Shown here piece by piece: positions 35,426-45,709 of a DNA stretch of 64,000 nucleotides. Source of the stretch: Indolivaga capnocytophagoides DSM 22835 (GTDB taxonomy: Bacteria > Bacteroidota > Bacteroidia > Bacteroidales > Dysgonomonadaceae); the NCBI RefSeq assembly GCF_000426485.1, contig NZ_AUFL01000012.1:1-64000 (forward strand). The letters run 5' to 3'. The notes beneath the pieces were generated by a model. That model did not search any database. It was not told the origin of the DNA and saw nothing but the letters and a program-made list of their open reading frames with translations. A program made the translations under genes and the position numbers. Position 1 is the first letter of the stretch, and every line of letters starts with the position of its first letter.

Positions 35426-36151
35426 ATGCAAAAACTGTGGAATCCATGGCATGGTTGTCATAAATTGAGCGAAGGCTGCCGCAATTGTTACGTGTACAGG
35501 GGCGATGCGAAGAGAGGTATAGATAGCAGTATTGTTTCCAAGACTAAAAACTTCGACCTACCAGTGCAGAAAAAGAAAAACGGTGAATATAAAATACCAC
35601 CCGGATCGGAAGTTGCAACTTGTTTCACCTCAGATTTTTTCGTTGAAGATGCCGATGAATGGAGAACCGAAGCTTGGCAGATGATACGAGAACGCTCCGA
35701 TCTCACTTTTCTGATGATAACCAAACGTATAGACAGACTCTCTGTAAATCTGCCTGAAGACTGGGGAGACGGATACGATCATGTTACGATCTGTTGTACC
35801 GTAGAGAATCAGGAGAGAGCCAATTACCGACTGCCATTGTATAAAAACAGTCCCATAAAACACAAGATCATTATATGTGAACCGATACTCGAATCAATAA
35901 ACTTACGCCCGTTTGTCGGAAAATGGATAGAACAGGTTGTTGCCGGAGGCGAATCGGGTTACCATAATATACGTACCTGCAACTACGATTGGATTTTGGA
36001 TATCAGGCAGGTTTGTATAGAAAATAACATCCCGTTTTGGTTTAAACAAACAGGAAGCAATTTCGTGAAAGACGGGCATGAGTATAATATACAACGGAGA
36101 CTCCAGCATTCACAAGCCCGAAAAGCAGGAATAAACTACAAAATCAGATAA
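35426..36151 (+). CDS. DUF5131 family protein (phage Gp37/Gp68-like)
   Basis: The 241-aa protein from MQKLWNPWHGC has the family signature NPWHGCHKLSEGCRNCYVYRGD at its N-terminus, with three cysteines (GC-x7-GC-x2-C) recalling a radical-SAM-like cluster site. Later come FTSDFFVEDADEWR, LMITKRIDR, VTICCTVENQERANYRLP and VVAGGESGYHNIR. The family occurs in phages and scattered bacterial islands and has no proven function. It is alone here apart from the 59-aa gene upstream. Confidence 0.85.
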   Translation: MQKLWNPWHGCHKLSEGCRNCYVYRGDAKRGIDSSIVSKTKNFDLPVQKKKNGEYKIPPGSEVATCFTSDFFVEDADEWRTEAWQMIRERSDLTFLMITKRIDRLSVNLPEDWGDGYDHVTICCTVENQERANYRLPLYKNSPIKHKIIICEPILESINLRPFVGKWIEQVVAGGESGYHNIRTCNYDWILDIRQVCIENNIPFWFKQTGSNFVKDGHEYNIQRRLQHSQARKAGINYKIR

Positions 36152-36314
36152 AGTCCGACTGTGGCTAGCCGCTTCACCAAAACTCAAGATTTACAGACAA
36201 TTGAATACGACAAGATAAATATCACAGCCTACAGACAAGTATCGATTAAAAAATAAAATGAACATTTTGTCAAAAAAAGTGTCTTCAAAATAGCGTGCAA
36301 ACGAGGATAGAATA

Positions 36315-36322
36315 TATCTTTG
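36315..36322 (+). promoter_or_regulatory. -7 box for the H1-like gene
   Basis: TATCTTTG lies 27 bases before the start codon of the small histone-like gene. Confidence 0.5.
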
Positions 36323-36349
36323 TCCCGATTTAATTTTTAATAGAACAAA

Positions 36350-36526
36350 ATGAAAGCATTACTAGACAACTTAAACGAGCTTTTCGCAGAATTTGCAAAA
36401 GACGCAGCTCTTCAAGTAGAAAACGGAAACAAAGCAGCCGGAACTCGTGCCAGAAAATCTTCTTTAGCAATTGAAAAAGCGCTTAAAGAATTTCGTAAGG
36501 TATCTGTTGAAGAGTCTAAAAAATAA
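36350..36526 (+). CDS. Histone H1/Hc1-like small basic protein
   Basis: This 58-aa protein (MKALLDNLNELFAEFAKDAALQ...) has the pattern of the short H1-like proteins of Bacteroidota: a helical N-terminus, the centre GNKAAGTRARKSSLAIEKALKEFRKV, and a Lys-rich end. It likely binds DNA or RNA and helps compact the nucleoid. It is transcribed alone from a TATCTTTG promoter and is followed by the hairpin GGAGCTTT-TAAAGCTCC. Confidence 0.75.
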   Translation: MKALLDNLNELFAEFAKDAALQVENGNKAAGTRARKSSLAIEKALKEFRKVSVEESKK

Positions 36527-36535
36527 GAAGGAACA

Positions 36536-36556
36536 GGAGCTTTTAAAGCTCCACCT
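36536..36556 (+). terminator. Terminator after the H1-like gene
   Basis: GGAGCTTTTAAAGCTCC is an almost perfect palindrome followed by a T-rich segment, about ten bases after the stop codon. Confidence 0.55.
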
Positions 36557-36810
36557 TTCTTTATTGATAAACAGCATCACCTTTTCTGCACAACTTTCAC
36601 ACCATTCCAACCTTTTGTCATAAGACATATATTAAAATCGGCAATACTACATCATCTGCCAGAGCTATCAACTTATCCTTGTCTTCTCCAACTTAGTTTT
36701 ACTTTTTCGGATAAAACACATCCGACGCCAGCTATTCATTTTTTGTTCCACCCTACTGACTATAAAAAAGGGAAAACAACGCAGTCAATCAAAAAACAGA
36801 GTATATAATG

Positions 36811-36939
36811 CGAAAAAGCCCGTGATCTCACATCACAGGCTTTCGCTACTTAAAAACAACACTTTTTTTTTGAATAAACACTAACCTTCGAAGTGTGAAG
36901 GTATGCACTATAAACGCATGTGATGAACAATGGTTCAAT
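36811..36939 (-). repeat. Hairpin element copy 3 (candidate small RNA)
   Basis: On the minus strand this matches copies 1 and 2: ATTGAAC, GCGTTTATA, GGTTAGTGTT, AGTGTTGTTTTTAAG and hairpin GCCTGTGAT-GTGAG-ATCACGGGC followed by TTTTTC. No gene lies next to it within 280 bases. The surrounding 36557-37314 holds no other recognised feature besides the dnaK upstream region. Confidence 0.6.
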
Positions 36940-37314
36940 ATATCTTATTTATGCGATATAAATAGCATAAATAAAAACAAAATAAATACCTATATATAAA
37001 TATATTACAAACAACTAAAGCTAAAATTTACGCTAATTTTTTTCTCAAAAAAATATCAAAATACCCAAAACAACTAAAATACTAGCAAAATATATCTAAT
37101 ACCGAATAAACGGCTTCAGCACCTCCTAATATTATCGCAAAACACATTCAAAAGAAATAGAATGAGTATGAATCAAATTTCTGTCAAAATGTCATATTTA
37201 AAAAAACCCTTATTTTTTGGCACAAGTTTTGAACAAACCCTAATGTCTTTGCGAATACAAAACGCAAGACAGACAAAACAAGTAAATGAAAACAATAAAA
37301 TATAATATATAAAA

Positions 37315-39228
37315 ATGGGAAAAATAATTGGAATTGACTTAGGTACCACAAACTCTTGTGTTGCCGTATTGGAAGGTAACGAACCTATCGTTATCGCCAA
37401 CAACGAAGGAAAACGTACTACGCCTTCTATAGTTGCCTTTGTAGATGGCGGCGAGCGTAAAGTAGGTGACCCCGCTAAGCGTCAGGCTATAACAAATCCC
37501 GAAAAAACTATCTTCTCTATCAAGAGATTTATGGGTGAAACATGGGATCAAGTGCAAAACGAAATCCCCCGTGTGCCTTATAAGGTAGTAAAAGGAGACA
37601 ACAATACACCTCGTGTAGATATAGACGGACGTTTATACACTCCACAGGAAATATCGGCTATGATACTTCAAAAGATGAAGAAAACAGCCGAAGATTATTT
37701 AGGACAAGAAGTAACTGATGCTGTAATTACAGTACCTGCATATTTCAACGACTCGCAACGTCAGGCAACTAAAGAAGCCGGTGAAATCGCAGGACTTAAA
37801 GTTCAACGTATTGTCAACGAACCTACAGCCGCAGCTTTGGCTTACGGATTGGACAAAAAGAACCAAGACCTTAAGATTGCTGTATTCGACTTAGGTGGAG
37901 GAACTTTCGATATATCTATCCTTGAACTTGGAGACGGAGTATTCGAGGTAAAATCAACTAATGGTGATACTCACTTGGGTGGTGATGACTTCGACCACGT
38001 TATTATCGACTGGTTAGCCGAAGAATTCTTAAAAGAAGAAGGACTTGATTTACGTAAAGACCCAATGGCTCTTCAACGTTTGAAAGAAGCTGCCGAAAAA
38101 GCTAAAATAGAACTTTCGAGCACAACTTCAACAGAAATCAATCTTCCATATATCATGCCGGTAAACGGTATGCCTAAGCACTTGGTTAAAACATTAACTC
38201 GTGCTAAATTCGAACAGTTGGCTGATTCTCTTATCCGCGCTTGTGTAGAACCATGCCGCAATGCATTGAAAGATGCAGGATTATCAGCATCAGACATCAA
38301 TGAAGTTATCCTTGTAGGAGGTTCGACACGTATACCTGCTGTACAAGCTGAAGTTGAAAAATTCTTCGGAAAAGCTCCTTCTAAAGGTGTTAATCCCGAC
38401 GAAGTAGTTGCCGTGGGTGCTGCTATACAAGGTGCAGTATTGACAGGAGACGTTAAAGATGTATTGTTGCTAGACGTAACTCCTCTTTCTTTAGGTATCG
38501 AAACAATGGGTGGAGTAATGACAAAACTTATCGAGTCGAATACTACCATACCTACACGTAAGAGCGAAACTTTCTCTACTGCTGCTGATAATCAGCCTTC
38601 AGTACAAATCAATGTACTTCAAGGAGAACGTCCGATGGCCAGAGACAATAAGCAAATAGGTGTGTTCAACCTTGACGGACTACCACCTGCAATGCGTGGG
38701 GTACCTCAGATTGAAGTTACATTCGATATCGATGCCAACGGTATATTGAAAGTATCAGCTAAAGATAAGGCAACAGGAAAAGAACAATCGATCAGAATCG
38801 AAGCATCATCAGGTTTGAGCGATGCTGAAATTCAAAGAATGAAAGACGAAGCTGCTGCAAATGCTGAATCAGACAAAAAAGAAAAAGAAAAAATCGATAA
38901 GCTTAATCAGGCTGACTCTTTAATTTTCCAAACAGAAAAGCAATTAACTGAACTTGGAGATAAAATTCCAGCCGACAAAAAAGCTCCTATTGAAGCTGCA
39001 TTGAACAAATTGAAAGATGCTCATAAGGCTCAGGATATAGATGCAATAGATACAGCAATGGCTGAATTGAACAATCTGTTTCAGGCTTTAAGTCAGGAAA
39101 TGTATAACGCTACAGGCGGACAACCGGGTGCAGATCCTAATATGGGAGGAAACCCTAACGCCGGAGGTAGTTCTCAACAAAAGAACGACGACAGCGTAAC
39201 AGATGTAGATTTTGAAGAAGTGAAGTAA
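37315..39228 (+). CDS. dnaK: Chaperone protein DnaK (HSP70)
   Basis: DnaK is the ATP-dependent HSP70 that folds and protects proteins in the cytoplasm with DnaJ and GrpE. The 637-aa sequence has every landmark: [14 protein letters not shown] at the start, [41 protein letters not shown], the substrate domain with [14 protein letters not shown], and the C-terminal tail [10 protein letters not shown]. It is transcribed alone; dnaJ and grpE are not in this window. Upstream, TGTCTTTG at 37244-37251 is a degenerate -7 candidate. Confidence 0.98.
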   Translation: MGKIIGIDLGTTNSCVAVLEGNEPIVIANNEGKRTTPSIVAFVDGGERKVGDPAKRQAITNPEKTIFSIKRFMGETWDQVQNEIPRVPYKVVKGDNNTPRVDIDGRLYTPQEISAMILQKMKKTAEDYLGQEVTDAVITVPAYFNDSQRQATKEAGEIAGLKVQRIVNEPTAAALAYGLDKKNQDLKIAVFDLGGGTFDISILELGDGVFEVKSTNGDTHLGGDDFDHVIIDWLAEEFLKEEGLDLRKDPMALQRLKEAAEKAKIELSSTTSTEINLPYIMPVNGMPKHLVKTLTRAKFEQLADSLIRACVEPCRNALKDAGLSASDINEVILVGGSTRIPAVQAEVEKFFGKAPSKGVNPDEVVAVGAAIQGAVLTGDVKDVLLLDVTPLSLGIETMGGVMTKLIESNTTIPTRKSETFSTAADNQPSVQINVLQGERPMARDNKQIGVFNLDGLPPAMRGVPQIEVTFDIDANGILKVSAKDKATGKEQSIRIEASSGLSDAEIQRMKDEAAANAESDKKEKEKIDKLNQADSLIFQTEKQLTELGDKIPADKKAPIEAALNKLKDAHKAQDIDAIDTAMAELNNLFQALSQEMYNATGGQPGADPNMGGNPNAGGSSQQKNDDSVTDVDFEEVK

Positions 39229-39248
39229 TCAACTTCAATATTAATAAA

Positions 39249-39285
39249 GAAAAGGTCATACCAAATGGTATGACCTTTTCTTTTT
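39249..39285 (+). terminator. dnaK terminator
   Basis: GAAAAGGTCATACCA and TGGTATGACCTTTTC form a perfect 15-bp stem with an AA loop, followed by a T run. Confidence 0.9.
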
Positions 39286-39351
39286 ATCTGATAGAATTTC
39301 TAGATCTTTCTAGCTATATTTAGACTTTATTAATAACACAAAATTTACAGT

Positions 39352-40302
39352 ATGAAGAAACTAATATTGACTATTTTTTATTTATCTATCACTAATCTAT
39401 TATTTTCTCAAGAAATCTCAACTTTAAACACTCTGGATTGGAATACTTTAAGATATTCCGGATTTTATGAATCGGCAAGATCTAGTTCTGTAAATATGCC
39501 TAATAAAGATTATGATTTATTTTGGGGTATAAATATCGCTCACTCTATTAATAAAAGCTTATTATCTAAGCCGTACCATTGGGGTGGGCAAATTGCTTTT
39601 GGCATAAACAGGACTAACAGTTGGCCAGCCATGTATATCAGAAGTACAAATGAATTGGGTGAAGGTAAATGGGCTAAGGCTCTTGTAGATAATGGAGATC
39701 AAGCCATTGATGGTAGCTTAGGTGTCACTCAGAATATTAATGCAGGAGGTAATATCAAACTATCGAATGGAGAATTGACATATGTATATAACGACAATTT
39801 CATATATGACCAAAAGTCTATCGGAAACTATGCAATAAAATGGGTCGTTGATTCATGGCAGCCCGGAGCTGCAACATTATGGCAAAGCGGACATGCTGGT
39901 ATAAAGTTCTTTACTGCCACACAATGTCGTTTAGCGATTACCTCTACTGGTAACATAGGTATAGGAGTGATTAATCCTCAGAACAAACTCGATGTAGCCG
40001 GAACGATCCGTGCGACTGAAGTAAAAGTTGAAGCTGGATGGGCTGATTTCGTATTTGATAAAGATTACAAACTGCCGACACTTCAGGATGTTGAAAATCA
40101 CATCAACACACACAAACATCTACCCGACATTCCATCCGAAAAAGAGGTTAAAGAAAATGGGGTTAGCCTGGGGAAAATGCAAACTAAGTTATTGCAAAAG
40201 ATAGAAGAACTGACACTGTATGTAATCGACCTAAAGAAAGAAAATGAAGAACAAGAAAAGAAAATATCAGAGCTGCAATATGAGCTGCAAAACAAACAAT
40301 AA
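39352..40302 (+). CDS. Secreted tail-fibre-like protein
   Basis: This 316-aa protein has a signal peptide (about 1-20, ending FSQ). A middle region of about 180 aa is rich in Trp, Asn and Gly. The conserved C-terminal module has IGIGVINPQNKLDVAGTIRA, then EAGWADFVFDKDYKLPTLQ, then HLPDIPSEKEVKENGVSLGKM, and a coiled coil of about 40 residues (KKENEEQEKKISELQ). This C-terminal module recurs in many Bacteroidota exported proteins and resembles trimeric tail-fibre stalks. No phage genes are near, so it is probably a cell-surface fibre. Receptor unknown. Confidence 0.8.
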   Translation: MKKLILTIFYLSITNLLFSQEISTLNTLDWNTLRYSGFYESARSSSVNMPNKDYDLFWGINIAHSINKSLLSKPYHWGGQIAFGINRTNSWPAMYIRSTNELGEGKWAKALVDNGDQAIDGSLGVTQNINAGGNIKLSNGELTYVYNDNFIYDQKSIGNYAIKWVVDSWQPGAATLWQSGHAGIKFFTATQCRLAITSTGNIGIGVINPQNKLDVAGTIRATEVKVEAGWADFVFDKDYKLPTLQDVENHINTHKHLPDIPSEKEVKENGVSLGKMQTKLLQKIEELTLYVIDLKKENEEQEKKISELQYELQNKQ

Positions 40303-40483
40303 ACGGATCTGAAAATCATGGATCAAGATCTGTCTAAAGGCAGACTTTGATTTAATTTTAATTTTTCGCTTACAGAGTTATTTTATTCTAAAAAAAGAAC
40401 TCTTATCAAGGCTTTTTTCATACTTTCACAAATAAAAACACAATAATATAGAATACCATATCACACATAAAATATCAAGGCAT

Positions 40484-41293
40484 ATGAAAAAGCTTATTTT
40501 ACTTGCGACACTACCTTTCTTGCTTTCTTCGTGCGCATCTACCTATTTCTATTCTTATCTGAATACCGAAACCCCGACAACTACTAAAGTAGAAAACGGC
40601 GATTTCGTTTTTGAAAATGACAGTTTATGGATAGCACACTCTTTTAATGGAGAAAATGCACCTATACAGATCACAGTATATAATAAGTTGAATGTTCCAA
40701 TGTATGTCGATTGGGGAAGATCAGCTCTGATTATACAAGATCAGGCTATAAGCTATATTGGAAATGTTATGCAGTTCCAAGGTAGTTCAAATACATATAC
40801 TAATGGTTACGACAGAGCTATCAGTGACATCAGTGGCAAAATGAGTCTTCCAAGCAATGTCACATTTATACCTCCAAAAACTAAGGTTAGTAATTCGAAT
40901 CTCAACCTTAATTTCGGGATAGAATCAATGAATCGACAACCGTATAGGAGTACTTACATGGGAAATAAACTTAGCGAAAGAAAGACTGTAAAAAGAGCGG
41001 ACTTTTCGCCTCAAGAAGCTCCTTTTAAGTTTACCAGCTATGTAACAATATATACAAGTCCTGATAAACCCCAATCATACGAACAAGATTTTTACATCTC
41101 TAGTTTAATAAAAACGAATGCCATTTCGCCAAAAAATTTACCCGGGGATATGTCTGCACGAGGAGATATATTTTACATAGAGAAACCTGCCAACAATACC
41201 GGTTGGGAGGTTCTACTAGGAGCTTCAATCATTGCGGGAGCCGCTGTACTGAATGCAAAAACGAATTACGGTTCCAATACTTATTACTATTAA
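40484..41293 (+). CDS. Conserved Bacteroidota-type lipoprotein
   Basis: This 269-aa protein has a lipoprotein signal (MKKLILLATLPFLLSSC, Cys17). The N-terminal half (WIAHSFNGENAPIQITVYNKLNVPMYVDWGRSALII) describes a beta-sandwich-like domain. A hydrophobic segment near the C-terminus (WEVLLGASIIAGAAVL) ends in a Tyr-rich tail. I know of no assigned function. It is monocistronic with a clear terminator. Confidence 0.75.
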   Translation: MKKLILLATLPFLLSSCASTYFYSYLNTETPTTTKVENGDFVFENDSLWIAHSFNGENAPIQITVYNKLNVPMYVDWGRSALIIQDQAISYIGNVMQFQGSSNTYTNGYDRAISDISGKMSLPSNVTFIPPKTKVSNSNLNLNFGIESMNRQPYRSTYMGNKLSERKTVKRADFSPQEAPFKFTSYVTIYTSPDKPQSYEQDFYISSLIKTNAISPKNLPGDMSARGDIFYIEKPANNTGWEVLLGASIIAGAAVLNAKTNYGSNTYYY

Positions 41294-41329
41294 AATCGAC
41301 AATATACTTTTACATTTGTACTTACATAT

Positions 41330-41365
41330 AATCCTACCAAGTTGCAACTCCGGTAGGATTTTTTA
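41330..41365 (+). terminator. Terminator after the lipoprotein gene
   Basis: AATCCTACC and GGTAGGATT arms enclose a 13-base loop and are followed by TTTT. Confidence 0.85.
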
Positions 41366-41419
41366 TTTGAAATAGGATACTTTCTTTTATTTCAGACTGA
41401 AGGTTTTACCCATTTTTAC

Positions 41420-41427
41420 TAATTTTG
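41420..41427 (+). promoter_or_regulatory. -7 box upstream of the GNAT gene
   Basis: TAATTTTG fits TAnnTTTG and lies 20 bases before the ATG at 41448. Confidence 0.45.
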
Positions 41428-41447
41428 TTTGCAAAATAACGACAGAA

Positions 41448-41945
41448 ATGCATATAGAAAAAGCAGGAATTAAAGACATACCATTGATACGTAATATTGC
41501 AACAACAGCCTGGACGAAAACATATGGTGAAATACTATCCTCCGAGCAATCTATGTATATGTTAGATATGATGTATAGTGATGAATCACTTTCTGATCAA
41601 ATGCAGAATGGACAGTATTTTATTCTAATCCGTAACAGTACCACCCAAGAATATAACGGTTTTGCATCGATTGAATACCATTATAAGGGAACGAACAAAA
41701 CAAAAATTCATAAGCTATATGTACTGCCCAACAAGCAAGGTGGCGGCTTTGGCAAAACACTTCTCGAATATATCTCATCACTTGCCCAAAAGCAGGGAGA
41801 TAAATATATTACTCTTAATATGAATAGATTCAACCGTTCACACGGATTCTATACAAAGATGGGGTTCAGTATTTCAGGAGAAGAGGATATTGATATCGGC
41901 AACGGTTATCTGATGGAAGATTATATCTTTGAAAAAGAAATCTGA
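41448..41945 (+). CDS. GNAT family N-acetyltransferase
   Basis: This 165-aa acetyltransferase has motif A as IHKLYVLPNKQGGGFGKTLLEYISSLA (about 85-111), the Q-x2-G-x-G/A acetyl-CoA loop being QGGGFG. Motif B is NRSHGFYTKMGFSISGEEDIDIGNGYLMEDYIF. It is cytoplasmic, of unknown acceptor. The HAD gene follows after 74 bases containing a palindrome copy, so co-transcription is uncertain. Confidence 0.9.
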   Translation: MHIEKAGIKDIPLIRNIATTAWTKTYGEILSSEQSMYMLDMMYSDESLSDQMQNGQYFILIRNSTTQEYNGFASIEYHYKGTNKTKIHKLYVLPNKQGGGFGKTLLEYISSLAQKQGDKYITLNMNRFNRSHGFYTKMGFSISGEEDIDIGNGYLMEDYIFEKEI

Positions 41946-41986
41946 TAATAAACAATTATAAAAACTCTTTTAGTCTATAAACAAAC

Positions 41987-42000
41987 AGGTCTTGGACCTT
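41987..42000. repeat. AAGGTCTSAGACCTT palindrome variant
   Basis: AGGTCTTGGACCTT lies 19 bases before the HAD gene start codon, in the gap after the GNAT gene. Confidence 0.45.
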
Positions 42001-42019
42001 ACTTTAAATTATCACTTAA

Positions 42020-42658
42020 ATGGCAAATATAACTTGTGCCCTTTTCGATATGGACGGGGTAATAATAGATACAGAACCACAATACAGTATTTTCTGGAAA
42101 CAAACCGGAGAAAAATATAAAGTAGGTATAGCTAACTTCGAATCCGTGATAAAAGGCACAACCATGCCTAATATCCTAAAAAAATATTTCGCACACGTGT
42201 CTGCCCGAAAAATAGATGAACTACTCGAAGATCACGACCGGTTCGAAGAACAAATGTCTTTTCCAGAAATTCCCGGTTCGGTCAAATTTGTTGAGTCCCT
42301 GAAAGCGAAAGGAATAAAAGTTGGGCTGGTAACAAGCTCTTCCGAAACGAAACTAATAGGAGTCAATAAAGAAAAACATTTCGACAAGTTGTTCGACACG
42401 ATTGTTTCGGCGGCCAGAGTAAAGAATGGAAAACCAAATCCAGAGTGTTATCTGTTGGCTGCCAAAGAATTAGGCATCGAACCTCAAAACTGTATTGTTT
42501 TTGAAGACTCTTTTGCGGGATTGGAAGCAGGTAATGCAGCCGGAATGACTACCGTAGGTGTAGCGACCACACATCCAGCTAATAGCTTGGCCGGCAAGTG
42601 TAATAAGGTTATAAACGGGTTTGCTTCGTTAGAATGGAATGCTCTGACAAGCGAATAA
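42020..42658 (+). CDS. HAD superfamily phosphatase (beta-phosphoglucomutase-like)
   Basis: This 212-aa HAD hydrolase has FDMDGVIIDTEP (nucleophile Asp9 and acid Asp11), a helical cap domain (about 15-85), motif II LVTSSSE, motif III Lys in KNGKPNPECYLLAA, and motif IV FEDSFAGLEAGNAAGM. The cap and GVxIDTEP form place it with beta-phosphoglucomutase and phosphatase-type enzymes. It is four bases upstream of a NUDIX hydrolase, so the two are co-translated. Confidence 0.92.
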   Translation: MANITCALFDMDGVIIDTEPQYSIFWKQTGEKYKVGIANFESVIKGTTMPNILKKYFAHVSARKIDELLEDHDRFEEQMSFPEIPGSVKFVESLKAKGIKVGLVTSSSETKLIGVNKEKHFDKLFDTIVSAARVKNGKPNPECYLLAAKELGIEPQNCIVFEDSFAGLEAGNAAGMTTVGVATTHPANSLAGKCNKVINGFASLEWNALTSE

Positions 42659-42662
42659 AAAC

Positions 42663-43289
42663 ATGGAGCCGGAAAAAGAAATACTCAACATAGCCACACG
42701 CATCAGGGCACTGGCCCAAACAGGACTGGTATACGCCGCTGATGAATATAATACCGAACGTTATCAGGAGCTATTATCACTTAGTAACAAAATCACTTCA
42801 CTCGTAACCAACATTTCTCTATCAACAGTAGAAAGCTGTTATCGGATAGAAACCGACTATGTGACACCTAAAGTAGATATACGGGCTGTGGTATTTAATG
42901 ATCAGAATGAAATACTGCTTGTTAAAGAAAGGGCAGATGGAGGATGGGCTATTCCCGGAGGATGGGCAGATGTTGGTTTTTCACCATCGGAAGTTGCAGT
43001 GAAGGAGGTAAAGGAAGAAACAGGTTTGGACATACAACCAATCCGAATTGCAGCCGTTCATGATAAACGCTGTCATCCCCACCCTCCCGCATCTCATTAC
43101 GCATATAAAATATTTATACTCTGTAAACTGACAGGCGGAGAATTCAACACAGCTTTCGATATACTTGATAAAGGATTTTTCGGGCAAAATAATATTCCTC
43201 CCCTATCAGAGGAGCGAACACTCAAAAGCCAGATAGACCTGATGTTTGAGTATCTATATAATCCCGATAAACAGGCCGAAACAGATTAA
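42663..43289 (+). CDS. NUDIX hydrolase with NUDIX-N domain (ADP-ribose pyrophosphatase-like)
   Basis: This 208-aa protein has an N-terminal helical NUDIX-N region (about 1-65: IATRIRALAQTGLVYAADEYNTERYQEL) and a NUDIX domain (about 70-195). The NUDIX box reads GGWADVGFSPSEVAVKEVKEETGL; the usual Arg before the first Glu of REVxEE is Lys here. The C-terminal part (YKIFILCKLTGGEF, FDILDKGFFGQNNIPPLS) fits ADP-sugar or nucleotide-sugar pyrophosphatases. It pairs with the HAD gene upstream. Confidence 0.9.
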   Translation: MEPEKEILNIATRIRALAQTGLVYAADEYNTERYQELLSLSNKITSLVTNISLSTVESCYRIETDYVTPKVDIRAVVFNDQNEILLVKERADGGWAIPGGWADVGFSPSEVAVKEVKEETGLDIQPIRIAAVHDKRCHPHPPASHYAYKIFILCKLTGGEFNTAFDILDKGFFGQNNIPPLSEERTLKSQIDLMFEYLYNPDKQAETD

Positions 43290-43326
43290 AAACATTAACA
43301 AATAACGAATTATACAACAGCACTTT

Positions 43327-43356
43327 TTTGCTTTTCGGAAATAATTCTTATATTTG
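43327..43356 (+). promoter_or_regulatory. Putative promoter upstream of the GA tract
   Basis: TTTG (43327-43330), an 18-base spacer and TATATTTG (43349-43356) fit the Bacteroidota promoter. Transcription would run through the (GA)24 tract toward the three GINT genes. Confidence 0.45.
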
Positions 43357-43468
43357 TCATTATAATAACTCTTTAACGTACAGTTAATGACTAATAATCT
43401 TACACATAAAAACTTAGACCTCTATCTAAATTTTAACAATTTGGATTTGTCTCTTTCGTGTGAATTAT

Positions 43469-44096
<628 letters not shown>

Positions 44097-44110
44097 GGGT
44101 CTTAGACCCC
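44097..44110. repeat. AAGGTCTSAGACCTT palindrome variant
   Basis: GGGTCTTAGACCCC lies 19 bases before the start of the first GINT gene. Confidence 0.45.
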
Positions 44111-44129
44111 AACACTCAAACAAACAACA

Positions 44130-44921
44130 ATGAAAAAGAAAATTCTTTTACTGATGGTAGTATTCTCATTGGGGATAGTTCATGCACAAGTGGGTATTAA
44201 TACTCAAACTCCGTTGGGTATATTCCATATAGACCCGAAAGGAGATACATCCGGAGGTATAACAAATACCTCTGATGATATTATAGTAACCGCAACCGGA
44301 AATGTGGGAATAGGAACAATCTCACCCGATGCTCGGATGCATATAAAAACCGACAATGACACACCGGCCTTTAAATTGCAAGATGGAAACGAAAAATCAG
44401 CATCGGTATTAATATCCGATGAATCCGGTAATGCAACGTGGGGTCGAGGGCTTATCGGCTCCGTGATCGGTAAACTTGGTGTAGGAGCAACAATGTATCT
44501 GCCAGACTACAAACTTACAGGGTTGCCTTATATTGTAAAGGATACAGGATCGTATATAGACTTACCTCCCGGAAGGTGGCTTGTATATGTTACTTTTCAA
44601 CTGCCTCCTTTGGATGCGTCGAAACATGATTCAACTCCTGCATATTGGATAAGAAGTACATTTTATGATAGTCCTGCGCTAGTATCTTTACCCGGTTTTA
44701 GCAGTGATATTGAAGACGGATCCCAGATTTCCGGAAGTGGATGGTATGATACTCCTGGTATAGTTTCAGGCTTTACCATTTTAAAAAACACGGGAGTGAA
44801 AAAAAAATATTATTTGTATATAGGATTAGTTTCTTTCTACAAGGCAGCCCCTTATACAATAACTATCGGGGGAAACGGGCACCCTGAAAATAGTATAGTT
44901 GCGATCCAATTAAATAGCTAA
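44130..44921 (+). CDS. Secreted GINT-motif protein, paralogue 1
   Basis: This 263-aa protein has a signal peptide (about 1-19, ending VHAQ), then VGINTQTPLGIFHIDPKGDTSGG, a DDIIVTATGNVGIGT segment and SPDARMHIKTDNDTPAFKLQDG. These fibre-like modules are followed by a C-terminal beta domain beginning KLGVGATMYLPDYKL and containing TGSYIDLPPGRWLVYVTFQLP. The same architecture recurs in the next two genes. It is the first gene of a three-gene tandem (gaps of 3 and 26 bases), about 610 bases after the GA tract. Probably surface-displayed; function unknown. Confidence 0.8.
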   Translation: MKKKILLLMVVFSLGIVHAQVGINTQTPLGIFHIDPKGDTSGGITNTSDDIIVTATGNVGIGTISPDARMHIKTDNDTPAFKLQDGNEKSASVLISDESGNATWGRGLIGSVIGKLGVGATMYLPDYKLTGLPYIVKDTGSYIDLPPGRWLVYVTFQLPPLDASKHDSTPAYWIRSTFYDSPALVSLPGFSSDIEDGSQISGSGWYDTPGIVSGFTILKNTGVKKKYYLYIGLVSFYKAAPYTITIGGNGHPENSIVAIQLNS

Positions 44922-44924
44922 TCT

Positions 44925-45683
44925 ATGAAACAAATATTACAATTAAACATATGTCTGATTCTTTCATTACTTAGTGTTTGTAAAAGTAATGCTCAGATAG
45001 GTATCAATATTAAAAATCCGGTAGGTACGCTATATATCGACTCGTCAGGAGATAATACGACTTCCGGAACGCTTACTCCGGATGATATATTTATCGATGG
45101 CACAGGTAACTTAGGGATAGGTGTTACTCCAACGAAAAAACTAAATATAAAAAGTGCGACTATAAACCGTGCTTTGCGAATAGTCGATGGAAAGCAATCT
45201 GAAAGGAAGGTGTTAACTTCGGCTTTCGACGGAACCGCTTCATGGCAATATGCCGGTGCTGTACCTACTGTAATGGGGCAGCTTTCTGTAACAGGAGTCA
45301 ATCTATTTTTAAACACTTCTTCATTCGTTAATACGGGCAGCTATATAATTCTGCCTCCCGGAAAGTGGTACATTCAGATAACAATGTTAGCCGAATTTTC
45401 GGCAATTTCTCTGATGGAAAGAGCTTGGGTAAGAACCCGATTTACTCCGATTTCGGATCTCGAAGGTCCATCTTATATTTCTGGTATTGCTCATAATAAA
45501 CAGCCCTTGTCTATTATCGGTAATCTTATCATAAATAATACATCGAGCAACGTTAAGCGCTACGATTTTCAGGCAGGAGATATTCAATATTCCGGATCAG
45601 ATGGAGCCAGTGTTTATCTTAAAAGTTTTGGAAATAATTATTCGGAAAATACAATATCTGCATTTCAATTATTAGGTGATTAA
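44925..45683 (+). CDS. Secreted GINT-motif protein, paralogue 2
   Basis: This 252-aa protein has a signal peptide ending KSNAQ, then IGINIKNPVGTLYIDSSGDNT, DDIFIDGTGNLGIGVTPTKKLNIKS and a C-terminal domain with TGSYIILPPGKWYIQITM. It aligns with paralogue 1 end to end by motif order, with diverged surface residues. It starts three bases after the previous stop, which implies a single mRNA. Confidence 0.8.
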   Translation: MKQILQLNICLILSLLSVCKSNAQIGINIKNPVGTLYIDSSGDNTTSGTLTPDDIFIDGTGNLGIGVTPTKKLNIKSATINRALRIVDGKQSERKVLTSAFDGTASWQYAGAVPTVMGQLSVTGVNLFLNTSSFVNTGSYIILPPGKWYIQITMLAEFSAISLMERAWVRTRFTPISDLEGPSYISGIAHNKQPLSIIGNLIINNTSSNVKRYDFQAGDIQYSGSDGASVYLKSFGNNYSENTISAFQLLGD

Positions 45684-45709
45684 ACTCATTCTCAATCGTA
45701 CATCAAAAT

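Noticed and set aside
38073-38549. 158-codon frame opposite dnaK
   Set aside because: Antisense shadow of one of the best conserved bacterial genes.
39352-40302. Phage tail fibre gene as evidence of a prophage
   Set aside because: It has a signal peptide and no phage neighbours; similar modules are common in exported Bacteroidota proteins.
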